From: Vibrio aquaticus
GTDB lineage: Bacteria > Pseudomonadota > Gammaproteobacteria > Enterobacterales > Vibrionaceae
Assembly: GCF_003970385.1 (NCBI RefSeq)
Contig: NZ_RXZH01000002.1
Span: 558,001 to 622,000, forward strand
Direction: 5' to 3'
DNA length: 64,000 nt
Position 1 is the stretch's first letter. Each line of letters begins with the position of its first letter. Below, piece after piece: positions 47,930 through 57,504 of the stretch. Both the position numbers and the translations under genes were made by a program. Under the pieces are notes generated by a model, which did no database searches, was not told where the DNA came from, and saw nothing but the letters and a program-made list of their open reading frames with translations.

Positions 47930-48773
47930 GAGTGAATTTGTCGCGATTGCGGCCGCGAGCGTGATTGCTGGGTGCAGTCTTTATAGCTATGAACAGAACC
48001 AAACTCGCACAGTAGAAACTCGAGTTGAAGAAGAAAAGCGTAAGCAGATCCAGTCTCGACCAATCTCTGATGGCAAGTCAGTTGGAAAAGCGCCGGATTT
48101 CTCTGCGTATAAAGATGTAAATCAGAAGAAACAAGCATTTTTTGATTATCTGCGCCCGGGAATTGCTTTGGAGAACAAACGTGTCGCTGAGGAGCGTGTT
48201 CGATTAGAGCAAATTGAGCAACGATTTGAAAAACAATCCATTAGCACCTCTGATCAAAGCTACGCGAAAAGGTTAGGGAAGCTGTATAACGTTGAGCTAC
48301 CTGCAAATGGTGTTGAAAAGGGGTGGTTGGACGTGATGTTACATCGTGTGGATGTGATCCCAGAAGCGTTAGTATTGGTTCAAGGTGCCAATGAATCGGC
48401 TTGGGGAACCTCTCGCTTTGCGACCGAAGCGAATAACTATTTTGGTCAGTGGTGTTACAGCCAAGGTTGTGGACTTATCCCTCTTCAACGTGGTGCCGGC
48501 ATGACTCATGAAGTGGCAAAGTTCAGTTCTGTTCAACAGTCCATTCATGGATACTTTATGAATGTAAACCGTAATCGAGCATACGAAGCACTGCGTGACA
48601 TTCGTTATCAACGCCATATCAATGGTCAGAGCCTGACGGATACAGACGCTGCCTTAGCACTAAGCAATGGGTTATTGAAATACTCTGAGCGTGGTGAGGC
48701 ATACGTCAACGATTTACAGAGTATGATCAGGCACAATACCAAATTCTGGCAATCACCCCTTGCAAATCAATAA
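47922..48773 (+). CDS. Bax-like glucosaminidase domain lipoprotein
   Basis: A 283-residue lipoprotein (lipobox VIAGC near residue 18) with a charged helical region (about 30-100) and a GH73 N-acetylglucosaminidase domain. The catalytic glutamate is in VQGANESAWGTSRFA and NNYFGQWCYSQGCG follows, as in E. coli Bax. It should cut murein glycan strands. I start at the ATG at 47922, which overlaps the previous gene; longer in-frame starts would hide the signal. Confidence 0.85.
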   Translation: MRKSEFVAIAAASVIAGCSLYSYEQNQTRTVETRVEEEKRKQIQSRPISDGKSVGKAPDFSAYKDVNQKKQAFFDYLRPGIALENKRVAEERVRLEQIEQRFEKQSISTSDQSYAKRLGKLYNVELPANGVEKGWLDVMLHRVDVIPEALVLVQGANESAWGTSRFATEANNYFGQWCYSQGCGLIPLQRGAGMTHEVAKFSSVQQSIHGYFMNVNRNRAYEALRDIRYQRHINGQSLTDTDAALALSNGLLKYSERGEAYVNDLQSMIRHNTKFWQSPLANQ

Positions 48774-48785
48774 GACAGTAAATTA

Positions 48786-49445
48786 ATGAAAAAAGTATCG
48801 TTAGCGATTTTGGCAGCTGCGCTCTCTAGTGCGGTTGCTTTGCCGAGTTACGCTCAAGAATATATGTTCACTTACTCTAAGCTCTATTCTCACATGAAGC
48901 AGAATGCTAAAGAAGGGCATGATGACGTTAAAGTGGGCTTCTTCTTCCTTGATGCTGACACCAAGCAACTGTGTAACATTGAAAAAGCTTGGATGGAAAA
49001 AGAAGAACATTACGAAGAGCTTTCCATCTCACCGTATAACGAGGTGATGGTTCCTCTCGATGATAACCTGCGCTCGGCGAACCCGTTGGTCTTTGTTCAT
49101 ACGCCGATGGATACACGCTGTGACTTTTCAATGGTCGTTATGACGAAAGAGCCAATGAACGGCGAAGTCTCTTATGAAGAGGTGGAAGTGTTACTGCCGC
49201 AGATGCAGGTGATTTTAGAACAATTGGGCGGCATGTTTGCAAGCTACTTTACCCCAGATGTAGAAGGGGTAACGATTGAGTTTCCAAATAATCTAAACGG
49301 TGAAGTTACTTTCTCTAATGGCTCAACGAAAGCGATTGTCGATGGGAAAATACAAATCGCACTGGATGAAATAGGTAAGGGTGGAACCATGACTCTTCCT
49401 GCTGAAACAGCAAGGGTCTTGCCTTATTTACCGAAAGCTAACTAA
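48786..49445 (+). CDS. DUF2987 family exported protein
   Basis: A 219-residue protein with signal peptide (ending LPSYAQ near residue 24) matching the DUF2987 family. It has two conserved cysteines (LCNIEKAW and TRCDFSMVV) that could form a disulfide in the periplasm. Function is unknown. It follows the Bax-like gene by 12 bases and is probably co-transcribed with it. Confidence 0.8.
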   Translation: MKKVSLAILAAALSSAVALPSYAQEYMFTYSKLYSHMKQNAKEGHDDVKVGFFFLDADTKQLCNIEKAWMEKEEHYEELSISPYNEVMVPLDDNLRSANPLVFVHTPMDTRCDFSMVVMTKEPMNGEVSYEEVEVLLPQMQVILEQLGGMFASYFTPDVEGVTIEFPNNLNGEVTFSNGSTKAIVDGKIQIALDEIGKGGTMTLPAETARVLPYLPKAN

Positions 49446-49449
49446 TACC

Positions 49450-49474
49450 AAGGGTCGCAATTGCGGCCTTTTTT
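49450..49474 (+). terminator. terminator after the DUF2987 gene
   Basis: An imperfect hairpin (AAGGGTCGCAATTGCGGCCTT) followed by TTTT. Confidence 0.65.
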
Positions 49475-49654
49475 ATACGCCGTGATTAACCTTTCTCTCT
49501 CTATTGCGTCCATATGGGTATCAATCAGCCTTTTTTACTGAATGATTCCATTGCAAACATTTAATCCAAACCAAAAAGCTCGTATAATCCACGCCCCAAA
49601 TAAACACGTTAGGATGTCCTACTGTCGGCTTTGCTGACGATGTGAGAGCTCGCA

Positions 49655-50548
49655 ATGACTGAAAAAGATACAAGAAAAGAAACCCTAGAATTCAACAAAC
49701 TTCAGAAACGTCTTAGAAGAAATGTTGGAAATGCTATTACTGATTACAACATGATCGAAGAAGGTGATGTAGTAATGGCATGTATCAGTGGGGGTAAAGA
49801 TTCATTTGCGATGCTGGATATCCTACTGAATCTACAAAAAGCAGCACCGATTAACTTCGAAGTGGTTGCTGTTAACCTTGATCAGAAGCAACCTGGTTTC
49901 CCTGAGCACATCCTGCCTGATTACTTTGAAACGCTGAATATTCCATACTACATCGTAGACAAAGACACGTACTCAGTTGTGAAAGAGAAAGTACCAGAAG
50001 GTAAAACAACCTGTGGTTTGTGTTCACGTTTACGCCGCGGCACACTCTACTCATTCGCAGAGAAGATTGGTGCAACTAAACTGGCACTCGGTCACCACCT
50101 TGATGACATTGTAGAAACTATGTTCTTGAACATGTTCCATGGTTCGCGCTTGAAAGCGATGCCACCAAAACTGCGTTCTGATGATGGTCGTAATGTCGTT
50201 ATTCGCCCATTAACATACTGCCGTGAGAAAGATCTGATTAAGTACGCTGAACACAAAGCGTTCCCGATCATTCCATGTAATCTATGTGGCTCTCAGGAAA
50301 ACCTTCAGCGTCAGTCAATCAAAGCAATGCTTATCGATTGGGATAAGAAGACGCCAGGTCGTGTAGAAGCAATCTTTAAGTCAATCCAAAACGTTAGCCC
50401 AAGCCAACTTGCGGATAAAAACTTATTCGACTTTGAAAACTTACCACTAGATCGTGAAGGCGATCGCGAAGAATATGAATTCAGCGAAGCGACGGTTTCT
50501 TCGACAAATATTGATGAGTCGATGTTCATTGATGTAACTAACATCTAA
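49655..50548 (+). CDS. ttcA: tRNA 2-thiocytidine(32) synthetase TtcA
   Basis: A 297-residue iron-sulfur enzyme that thiolates cytidine 32 of certain tRNAs. The PP-loop is SGGKDS (about residue 45), the conserved cysteine pair TTCGLCSR and the third group [24 protein letters not shown] is also diagnostic. It is a single gene before a strong terminator, in the usual Vibrio order ttcA-uspE-fnr. Confidence 0.95.
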   Translation: MTEKDTRKETLEFNKLQKRLRRNVGNAITDYNMIEEGDVVMACISGGKDSFAMLDILLNLQKAAPINFEVVAVNLDQKQPGFPEHILPDYFETLNIPYYIVDKDTYSVVKEKVPEGKTTCGLCSRLRRGTLYSFAEKIGATKLALGHHLDDIVETMFLNMFHGSRLKAMPPKLRSDDGRNVVIRPLTYCREKDLIKYAEHKAFPIIPCNLCGSQENLQRQSIKAMLIDWDKKTPGRVEAIFKSIQNVSPSQLADKNLFDFENLPLDREGDREEYEFSEATVSSTNIDESMFIDVTNI

Positions 50549-50563
50549 TCGACCCTAACAATG

Positions 50564-50597
50564 AAAAAGGCAGATACTTGGTGTATCTGCCTTTTTT
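50564..50597. terminator. bidirectional terminator between ttcA and uspE
   Basis: AAAAAGGCAGATAC, loop, GTATCTGCCTTTTTT. Confidence 0.92.
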
Positions 50598-50606
50598 GTA
50601 TCTGCG

Positions 50607-51554
50607 CTAAATAGCGGTCTTAGGATCTAACGGACTAATATAGCCTGCTGGCTTTAACGCCAATACGTCACAGTTGATTTTATCAATGATGTGTTCAGCT
50701 GTATTGCCAATAAACACCGCCGATAACCCTGTACGTCCTGTCGTTCCAACAATAACCATTGCCGCATTGAGCTTTTCTGCAGAGTCAGGAATCACATCTT
50801 CAGGTAGGCCTTGCTCTACAATCGTCTGTTCTTCATCGTAGCTGTGCTTCTGACGCAATGCTTTCATCGCCGTTAAGTGGTGGCCACGAACAGCATCGGT
50901 GTACGTTGTTGGATCAAACTCTGGTAGTTCAATCGTAATGTTAGCTGGAGTGACTGGGTAAGCGTTGACGAGATAAGGTTTCGCATCAAGTCGAGAGCTC
51001 AAATCGTTGAGCTGTTCAACCATTGAGTTGTTTAAGCCGAGATGGGTTTCATTTTCTGAACCAACATGAACCGAAGCGAGGATACTCGCATTCTCTGGCC
51101 ATTGTGCATTCTTAATCAGTAAAACTGGACAAGGACATTTACGCAATAAGTGCCAGTCTGTGGGGGTAAAAATAACGGATTCTAGGACGTCATGCTTACG
51201 CGTCCCTTTGATCACGATATCGTGTTCACCTGAGAAAACTTCTGCAATGATCGCCTCGTAAGGGCGGTTATGCCAGACAACACGGACATCAAACTCGATA
51301 CCTTCGATTACGTACTCTTTCGCAATCTTTTGCATCCACTGTTCACGTTGATGGATGACACCTCGTCGCATCGCATCACGTTCGTCAACCGACAACATGG
51401 ATGTCATGTCATACGAGAAATCATAAATCGATAAGAAAAAGGTAACACGACTAGGAGAACGACTCTTAGCCGCAAGCTGCATCGCACGTGCGAGTGCGGG
51501 CTGTTCATCTTTATTAATGTCGGCCACAACTAAGATTTTATTGTAGATGCTCAT
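50607..51554 (-). CDS. uspE: universal stress protein UspE
   Basis: A 315-residue protein made of two universal stress domains in tandem (about 1-150 and 155-305), as in E. coli UspE. The first ends VLLIKNAQWP; the second has the nucleotide-type loop VGTTGRTGLSAVFIGNTAEHII. AAGGAG precedes the ATG. It lies downstream of fnr on the same strand, with an inverted repeat between. It has roles in stress and motility or adhesion in E. coli. Confidence 0.93.
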   Translation of the reverse strand: MSIYNKILVVADINKDEQPALARAMQLAAKSRSPSRVTFFLSIYDFSYDMTSMLSVDERDAMRRGVIHQREQWMQKIAKEYVIEGIEFDVRVVWHNRPYEAIIAEVFSGEHDIVIKGTRKHDVLESVIFTPTDWHLLRKCPCPVLLIKNAQWPENASILASVHVGSENETHLGLNNSMVEQLNDLSSRLDAKPYLVNAYPVTPANITIELPEFDPTTYTDAVRGHHLTAMKALRQKHSYDEEQTIVEQGLPEDVIPDSAEKLNAAMVIVGTTGRTGLSAVFIGNTAEHIIDKINCDVLALKPAGYISPLDPKTAI

Positions 51555-51648
51555 ATAAAACTCCTTAAAGGCGAGGAGGGGTATATGATTAATGTAGCGT
51601 AGTTCTTAGGAGAGGTTTAGAAATATTAGAAGGAATATAGAAGAAGTA

Positions 51649-51688
51649 TGATGTAGCTCATTTTCGTATGGAAAACAGAGCTACATCA
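51649..51688 (-). terminator. inverted repeat after fnr
   Basis: TGATGTAGCTC and GAGCTACATCA form an 11-base perfect stem with an 18-base loop, 11 bases past the fnr stop. No U-tract, so a weak terminator or mRNA-stabilising hairpin. Confidence 0.55.
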
Positions 51689-51698
51689 TTGAAAGATA

Positions 51699-52448
51699 TT
51701 ATGATTCTTTTGAAACGCCAGCGAGTTCCATCAATGAATCATGGTCAAGGATAGTGATGTACTTACCTTTAACACTTAAAATCTCAGATTTTTGGAAACG
51801 GCCAAGTAGGCGAGAAATCGTTTCAACCGTTAAGCCTAAGTAGTTACCGATGTCACCACGAGTCATGGTCAGACGGAATTCACGAGGGCTAAAACCACGC
51901 TGAGAAAAACGAGTAGATAGATTGTATAAGAATGCCGCTAGACGTTCTTCTGCATTTTTCTTAGACAGAAGAAGAATCATTTCTTGGTCGCCTTTAATCT
52001 CATTACTCATAAGACGCATGATTTGCTGACGAAGTTTTGGCATTTTACCTGATAGGTCATCAAGGATTTCGTAAGGGATCTCGCAAACCATTGAGGTTTC
52101 TAGTGCTTGAGCGAAGCTAGGGTGAAGGTCACCAGTGATTGCATCAAAGCCAACCAAGTCACCAGCGAGGTGGAAAGCAGTGATCTGCTCATCGCCTTGC
52201 TCTGTGATTGTATAACTTTTGATTGTTCCTGAACGAATCGCGTAAAGTGACTTTAGCTCATCGCCAGCCTTAAACAGCTCTTGTCCCTTTTGAATTGGCT
52301 TTTTACGCTCGATAATTTGATCCAGCTGATCCAGCTCAGATTCATTAAGCGTAAATGGGATACAAAGCTGGCTAATACTACAATCTTGGCAATGAATCGC
52401 ACAGCCACCAGATTGAATGCGCTTTGTTGCAGGCTTTTCAGAAATCAT
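51699..52448 (-). CDS. fnr: FNR, oxygen-sensing transcription regulator
   Basis: A 249-residue CRP-family regulator with an oxygen-labile 4Fe-4S cluster. The N-terminal cysteines are in [16 protein letters not shown], the fourth in MVCEIPYE; a cyclic-nucleotide-type fold and a C-terminal helix-turn-helix follow ([20 protein letters not shown] with the Glu and Arg that read TTGAT half-sites). It activates anaerobic genes. A perfect FNR box lies 17 bases upstream of its start, implying autorepression. Confidence 0.96.
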   Translation of the reverse strand: MISEKPATKRIQSGGCAIHCQDCSISQLCIPFTLNESELDQLDQIIERKKPIQKGQELFKAGDELKSLYAIRSGTIKSYTITEQGDEQITAFHLAGDLVGFDAITGDLHPSFAQALETSMVCEIPYEILDDLSGKMPKLRQQIMRLMSNEIKGDQEMILLLSKKNAEERLAAFLYNLSTRFSQRGFSPREFRLTMTRGDIGNYLGLTVETISRLLGRFQKSEILSVKGKYITILDHDSLMELAGVSKES

Positions 52449-52464
52449 AACAACCTTTCACTAT

Positions 52465-52478
52465 TTGATATACATCAA
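52465..52478. promoter_or_regulatory. FNR box in the fnr promoter
   Basis: TTGATATACATCAA matches TTGAT-N4-ATCAA exactly, 17 bases before the fnr ATG. Its closeness to the start fits repression by FNR of its own gene. Confidence 0.82.
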
Positions 52479-52536
52479 TATTTTAGCACTCATCATCCGT
52501 AATGGGTAGATAAAAAATGTGCCGAAAAACAGTAAT

Positions 52537-53211
52537 CTACCAACTAATTGCCAACAATGATAACGCACCATAACCCGTATAAAGGCCATAGGTTAATAAA
52601 ATGGATGCACCAAAGTTACGGAAGATTTGTGATTGTTGCAATTTGTGTAAATACGTTGCACCAAATGCCATTAATAGCATAGCTGGGAGTGTGCCAAGGC
52701 CAAAGGCAACCATAATCAGCGCACCATTAAGTGTGCTACCGGATACCGCTGACCAAGTTAATGTTGAATAAACCAACCCACATGGAAGCCAACCCCAAAC
52801 AAAGCCGAAAGGAATCGCATGGATAGGGGATTTGAGAGGTAAAAGAGATTTACCGGCCGGAGAAATCCATTTCCAAATAGATTGACCAAGTTTCTCTATA
52901 TACAAAAGCCCTTGCCACCAACGGCCAATGTAAAGTGCCAGGAAGATCATGAACAAAGCAGCACCAAGTCGAAGCCAAGTGAGTGCATTGTTAAGTTCGC
53001 TTACTTCACTGATTGAAGCGACTGCGCCTCCAACCAGGCCTCCAAAGACGGCATAACTGGTGAGTCGACCAAAGTTATAAAAAAGAGGGGTTAGCTTAGA
53101 AGGTTGAGTTTGACCAATGGTAAGCATGGAGGCGATACCTCCACACATACCCATGCAGTGTCCGGCGCCAATCAAACCGATAAGAAAGGCACCAAGCCAG
53201 TCAGGAGTCAT
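52537..53211 (-). CDS. SafE/TauE-like membrane protein of the cbb3 oxidase cluster
   Basis: A 224-residue protein with about six membrane helices and the N-terminal GAGHCMGMCGGIASML, whose cysteines and histidine look like metal ligands; similar proteins linked to cbb3 oxidases (CcoA-type neighbours, DsbD-like/SafE group) are thought to handle copper or reductant. The ATG overlaps the ccoS stop (ATGA), so it is in the same unit. PCGLVYSTLTW is a second conserved cysteine segment. Confidence 0.85.
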   Translation of the reverse strand: MTPDWLGAFLIGLIGAGHCMGMCGGIASMLTIGQTQPSKLTPLFYNFGRLTSYAVFGGLVGGAVASISEVSELNNALTWLRLGAALFMIFLALYIGRWWQGLLYIEKLGQSIWKWISPAGKSLLPLKSPIHAIPFGFVWGWLPCGLVYSTLTWSAVSGSTLNGALIMVAFGLGTLPAMLLMAFGATYLHKLQQSQIFRNFGASILLTYGLYTGYGALSLLAISW

Positions 53212-53372
53212 TTCTTTTGATTCTCTTTTGGCTCATCTTCATCTAGCAGAATGTTATGACCTTGTCGCTCTAGATCTTCAAACTGATCGCTCTTTACCGC
53301 CCAAAGAAATATGGCGACAGCGACACAAACCAAAACAATAGCAATGGGAATTAGGATATAAAGGCTTTCCAT
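53208..53372 (-). CDS. ccoS: CcoS, cbb3 oxidase assembly protein
   Basis: A 54-residue single-helix protein read directly from the minus strand: MESLYILIPIAIVLVCVAVA, then FLWAVKSDQFEDLERQGHNI and an acidic end. This pattern (helix, WAVKSGQFDDLE-like segment) is characteristic of CcoS/FixS, which is needed to insert haem and copper into CcoN. It begins immediately after the ccoI stop (TAGATG) and overlaps the SafE-like gene by four bases. Confidence 0.92.
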   Translation of the reverse strand: MESLYILIPIAIVLVCVAVAIFLWAVKSDQFEDLERQGHNILLDEDEPKENQKK

Positions 53373-55745
53373 CTAGCGACCTTTTTCTTTAAGCAATCTG
53401 AGAGAGTTCGATATTACAATAATTGAACTAGCAGACATACCGACAACAGCAAAATATGGGGCAACAAACCCAGCAACCGCCAAAGGAAGTATCAACAGGT
53501 TATATCCTAACGACCAGGCTAAGTTCTCTTTGATGATTCGGCGGGTTTGTAGTGCAAGTTCCCGCGCTTCCAGAATGCGATCTAAGCGATCGCCTAACAA
53601 AACCATATCGGCAGACGCTTTGGCTACATCCGCTCCGCCGCCCATAGCGACAGAAAGGTGCGCTCCGGCGAGAGTTGGAGCATCATTAATACCATCTCCA
53701 ATCATCATTGTAACATCGCCTTCATCAACATTTTTGAGGTAGGCGAGTTTGTCTTGAGGCTTGGCGCCAGCAACAACGTCATCAATTCCGATTTGAGCCG
53801 CGACGAGATCAGCGTTCGCTTTAGTATCACCGGTTAACAATGTGACTTTTACGCCTGACTTTTGGAATTTCTCGATAAACTCTTTTGTTTCAGAGCGGAT
53901 TGGGTCGCGATAGCTAAAGTTTGCTACGTGTGTGCCGCCAATGGAAAGGTAAACCGTGTTCGCTGCTGCTTCCTTACCCTCACCAAGCACGTATTGAGCA
54001 CTGCCTATCTTCACATCTTGGCCATCAAACTGACCATAGATACCTGACCCAATGACGTTTTCAACTTGGTCTACTACAACGTCTGAGCTTAGATAAGGTT
54101 TAAACGCTCGAGCGATAGGGTGGTTTGCGTGAGATTCAAGTGATGCGGCAATCGCAAGAACGTCTTCTTTAGATCTGTCTGAAAACAGAGTTACATTGTC
54201 GATTTCGATATCGCCGTGTGTCAGCGTACCTGTTTTATCAACGATAAGGTGTTTTACTTTGCATAAGGTTTCAAATACATGACTCTTACGTAGCAAAATA
54301 CCTAAGTTACCCATACGCGACGTTGCACAAGTGAGCGCGGTAGGTGTTGCAAGAGAAAGCGCGCAAGGGCAAGTTGCCACTAATACGGACAGCATGATCC
54401 AAAACGCATCGTCTGGTTTGCTTGAATGCCAAAAATACCAAGTCGCTGCCGCAATAATAAGAATAACCGCTACGAAATAACGTGCGACAACGTCTGCTAT
54501 TTCTGCAATTTTTGGTTTAGATAGCTGAGCTTCATCTTGAAGGCGAACAATATTAGAGATCATCGAGTCAGCTTTCGATGATGTTACTTCAAGCTCGAAA
54601 GACTCTTCACCATTCAATGTCCCAGCGAAAACAAAATCATCGACTTGCTTAACGACAGGTAGAGACTCGCCCGTGAGCATGGATTCATCGATGTGTACTC
54701 GACCACGAATTATTTTACCATCCGCTGGAATATGCTCTCCGGGAAGTACGCGGATTTGATCGCCCACTTTAAGTGTTTTGACTGGGACTTGTTCACCATC
54801 TAGCTTGTTGGCAATCGCAGGAATAAGCTTGAGCAAATTGCCACTTGCGGCCGCAGCTTTACGTCTTGCGCGCATTTCCAAGAATCGACCCACCAATAAG
54901 AAGAAGGCAAACATTGAGATAGACTCAAAGAAGACTTCGCCTTGTTCCGTTACCGTCGCAACAAGACTCGCGAAGTAAGCAAAGATCATCGCAATAGAGA
55001 CGGGGACATCCATACCCAGCGTTCGACTGCGAAGACTACGCCATGCATTGATATAGAATGGAAGTGCAGAGTAGAGCATAACTGGGGTAGCAAAAATTAA
55101 GCTTACCCAACGGAAGTAGTTTTTAAATTCAGGCTCTAAATCGCCAAACACTTCAAGGTAGAGTGCAACAGCAAGCATCATGACCTGCATCGTTGCTAAA
55201 CCAGCAATACCCAAACGATAGAGGTACTGCTTCATTTGTTCATGATACGCCGCTTCTTGTTTATCTGCTTCGAACGGCGCGGCTTTGTAGCCAAGCTGAT
55301 GAATAGTCGACAGCAGTTCACTTAAACGGGTTTGTGATTTGTCCCAAGCTAACAGGGCGCGGTTAGTCGTGGTATTAACTCTAATCGAAACGACGCCCGA
55401 TTTCGCTGAAACTTGCTTTTCAATCAGCCAAGCACAAGCTGCACATGATACGCCCTCCAGTGACAATGTAACCTCTGAGGCGTTCTCGCTGTTTCTAACA
55501 AACTCAGCTTGGACATCATCATTGTCATAGTGGATAAGGGCTTGAAGCTGCTCAGGAACCAGATCTGCCTTTTCAGCAGGCGCTGTTCGATATTGGTAGT
55601 AAGAGACCAAACCGCTGTCGACGATTGTTTGTGCAACCGTCTCACAGCCAGGGCAACACATGTCACGTATGTCGCCCAATATTTCGACTTTGAAATCCGT
55701 GTTGGCTGGTACATCTTCACCGCAGTGGTAACAGGATTTGCACAT
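53373..55745 (-). CDS. ccoI: CcoI, copper-exporting P1B-type ATPase for cbb3 oxidase assembly
   Basis: A 790-residue copper pump of the FixI/CcoI group. An N-terminal cysteine region (CYHCGE and CCPGC) precedes a heavy-metal domain with GVSCAACAWLIEK; eight membrane helices include the transport motif TCPCALSLATP, and the phosphorylation site is DKTGTLTHG with GDGINDAP at the hinge. It supplies copper from the cytoplasm for the oxidase. It is directly joined to ccoS and follows ccoH by nine bases. Confidence 0.95.
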   Translation of the reverse strand: MCKSCYHCGEDVPANTDFKVEILGDIRDMCCPGCETVAQTIVDSGLVSYYQYRTAPAEKADLVPEQLQALIHYDNDDVQAEFVRNSENASEVTLSLEGVSCAACAWLIEKQVSAKSGVVSIRVNTTTNRALLAWDKSQTRLSELLSTIHQLGYKAAPFEADKQEAAYHEQMKQYLYRLGIAGLATMQVMMLAVALYLEVFGDLEPEFKNYFRWVSLIFATPVMLYSALPFYINAWRSLRSRTLGMDVPVSIAMIFAYFASLVATVTEQGEVFFESISMFAFFLLVGRFLEMRARRKAAAASGNLLKLIPAIANKLDGEQVPVKTLKVGDQIRVLPGEHIPADGKIIRGRVHIDESMLTGESLPVVKQVDDFVFAGTLNGEESFELEVTSSKADSMISNIVRLQDEAQLSKPKIAEIADVVARYFVAVILIIAAATWYFWHSSKPDDAFWIMLSVLVATCPCALSLATPTALTCATSRMGNLGILLRKSHVFETLCKVKHLIVDKTGTLTHGDIEIDNVTLFSDRSKEDVLAIAASLESHANHPIARAFKPYLSSDVVVDQVENVIGSGIYGQFDGQDVKIGSAQYVLGEGKEAAANTVYLSIGGTHVANFSYRDPIRSETKEFIEKFQKSGVKVTLLTGDTKANADLVAAQIGIDDVVAGAKPQDKLAYLKNVDEGDVTMMIGDGINDAPTLAGAHLSVAMGGGADVAKASADMVLLGDRLDRILEARELALQTRRIIKENLAWSLGYNLLILPLAVAGFVAPYFAVVGMSASSIIVISNSLRLLKEKGR

Positions 55746-55754
55746 ATTCGATTC

Positions 55755-56234
55755 TTAATTAGATAGTTGTACTGCTGACGATGTTGGGAACTCAACACGT
55801 CCTTGAATTAGCCACTTTTCATCATGAGGTGTTAGCTCGACAAACCATGGGCCTTGTAGTTCATCATCAAGAGTGAATCTGTATTGACCACTGGCGTCAG
55901 AGGTGATGAGTTTGGAAAAGTCGTGGTCAGGGAGAGTACGGTGAGCAAACATTGCGCTAATAGCAGGGTAATGGTCGAGTTGACCTTTTTCAAAGTGGAT
56001 AACAATGGTGTTACCGTCCGAACGGACTGTGGCGCTGAGACCGAGTTCTTTCGTTACGTTGACTCTAGAAATGTCAATATTTATCCCTTTGCCTTTCTTA
56101 TAATAATCTTCAGTCACTAGGTGGACTGAATGGTTTGTAAGTATTGCGACTCGAACCAACGTTAATAGAGATACGCCGACCGTCAAGGAGAGTATAAACC
56201 ACGGCCAAAACTGCTTATACCAAGGCTTTTCCAT
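55755..56234 (-). CDS. ccoH: CcoH/FixH family protein
   Basis: A 159-residue protein with one N-terminal membrane helix (about 8-30) and a periplasmic beta-rich domain, containing TEDYYKKGKGINIDI and DGNTIVIHFEKG as in FixH proteins. It is needed for assembly of cbb3 oxidases. It lies between ccoP and ccoI; no ccoG gene is present between ccoP and ccoH as in many other bacteria. Confidence 0.9.
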   Translation of the reverse strand: MEKPWYKQFWPWFILSLTVGVSLLTLVRVAILTNHSVHLVTEDYYKKGKGINIDISRVNVTKELGLSATVRSDGNTIVIHFEKGQLDHYPAISAMFAHRTLPDHDFSKLITSDASGQYRFTLDDELQGPWFVELTPHDEKWLIQGRVEFPTSSAVQLSN

Positions 56235-56287
56235 AAAAAAGTTCTCAATTAATAAAATAGAATCAGGAAGTTAACTCTAAAGGAAAG

Positions 56288-56323
56288 ACAGCCCCATTAC
56301 CATCTATTGAAAGTAAGGGGCTG
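56288..56323 (-). terminator. hairpin between ccoP and ccoH
   Basis: CAGCCCC(A)TTAC and GTAAGGGGCTG form an 11-base stem with one bulge; TCTTTCC follows on the minus strand. It may lower expression of the assembly genes relative to ccoNOQP. Confidence 0.55.
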
Positions 56324-56338
56324 TTATTGAAATGTAAC

Positions 56339-57316
56339 TTATTGTTCCGAGTTGCTTAAGCTCCAAACATACGCCGAAACAAGCTGAACTTTGTCTTCGC
56401 CTAGAATATCTTTCCAAGCTGGCATTACGCCTGAACGACCGTTCATTACTGTTTCAGTTACGTCAGCGCGCGAACCGCCAAACAACCAGTCTTGGTCAGT
56501 TAGGTCAGGTGCACCGACTGCTGGGTTACCTTTACCATCTGTACCGTGACACGCTGCACACACAACGAAACGAGCTTTACCAGCTTCTGCTTCTTTGGCG
56601 TTAACAGAACGACCGGATAGGCTTAGCGTGTAGCTTACAACTTCTTTCACTCCTTGCTCACCCAGCGCATCTTTCCAGCCTGGCATTTGACCGATACGAC
56701 CCTGCATTACTGTTGTAACGATAGCTTCTGGCTCACCGCCGTATAACCAAGCGTCATCAGTAAGGTTAGGGAAGCCTTTAAGTCCGCGTGCATCTGAACC
56801 GTGACACTGAGAACAGTTCTGAAGGAACAGACGTTGGCCAACTTTTACTGCTTCGTTATCCGCTGCAATTTCAGGGATAGCACGCAGTTCAGTAGAACCG
56901 TCTACGTATGCAAGCTTCTTGAATGCTTCACCAAAATAGGTATCCGCGTCATCTAGCTCTTTAGCGTACTGAACCAATTGTTTGTTCTGTTGAGCTGCAG
57001 CAATCGATGCTTTTGACTCTTCGATAGAACGGACAGTTTGGTCAGAACTTTGCCAACCTAGTACACCTTTGAAATTACCTAGGCCCGGGTAAAGAGTTAG
57101 GTAAATCGCAGCAAAGATAAACGTACTAACGAATAGGTAAGTCCACCATTTTGGTAGTGGGTTGTTTAGCTCACGAATACCATCGTATTCGTGGCCCATA
57201 TCTGCACCTTCTTCGACGCCCATTTTATCTTTAAGGCACCAATAAAGGACAGCTGCACAGCCAACGAGCGTGCCCACTGTAATGATGATTATCCAAAGAC
57301 TCCAAAATGTAGTCAT
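56339..57316 (-). CDS. ccoP: CcoP, di-haem cytochrome c subunit III of cbb3 oxidase
   Basis: A 325-residue membrane-anchored subunit: N-terminal helices at about 8-28 and 55-78, DGIRELNNPLPKWW between them, then two cytochrome c domains with CSQCH (about residue 168) and CAACH (about 255) and methionines in GQMPGW and GVMPAW. It brings electrons to CcoN. The ATG overlaps the ccoQ stop by four bases. Confidence 0.95.
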   Translation of the reverse strand: MTTFWSLWIIIITVGTLVGCAAVLYWCLKDKMGVEEGADMGHEYDGIRELNNPLPKWWTYLFVSTFIFAAIYLTLYPGLGNFKGVLGWQSSDQTVRSIEESKASIAAAQQNKQLVQYAKELDDADTYFGEAFKKLAYVDGSTELRAIPEIAADNEAVKVGQRLFLQNCSQCHGSDARGLKGFPNLTDDAWLYGGEPEAIVTTVMQGRIGQMPGWKDALGEQGVKEVVSYTLSLSGRSVNAKEAEAGKARFVVCAACHGTDGKGNPAVGAPDLTDQDWLFGGSRADVTETVMNGRSGVMPAWKDILGEDKVQLVSAYVWSLSNSEQ

Positions 57317-57489
57317 TGCTTAGTCACTCCTTGTTCTTTTGAAGGTGCGTTCTCTTCGTCAGCAAATATCAGATTTGCGTCTTCTTCAAAGCGAGACTTA
57401 CGATTCTTACCAAAAGCCCACCAAACAACGCCGACAAAACTTACGAAAAGCACTATGGTCCAAATACTGTGAATAGTACCGATATCCAT
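57313..57489 (-). CDS. ccoQ: CcoQ, small subunit IV of cbb3 oxidase
   Basis: A 58-residue single-helix protein read directly from the sequence: MDIGTIHSIWTIVLFVSFVG, then VVWWAFGKNRKSRFEEDANL and a charged tail. The FxGVVWWAF-type helix and KSRFEEAA-like segment are typical of CcoQ/FixQ, which stabilises the oxidase. It lies between ccoO and ccoP, overlapping the latter (ATGA). Confidence 0.92.
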   Translation of the reverse strand: MDIGTIHSIWTIVLFVSFVGVVWWAFGKNRKSRFEEDANLIFADEENAPSKEQGVTKQ

Positions 57490-57504
57490 AATTTCACCTC
57501 TTAA

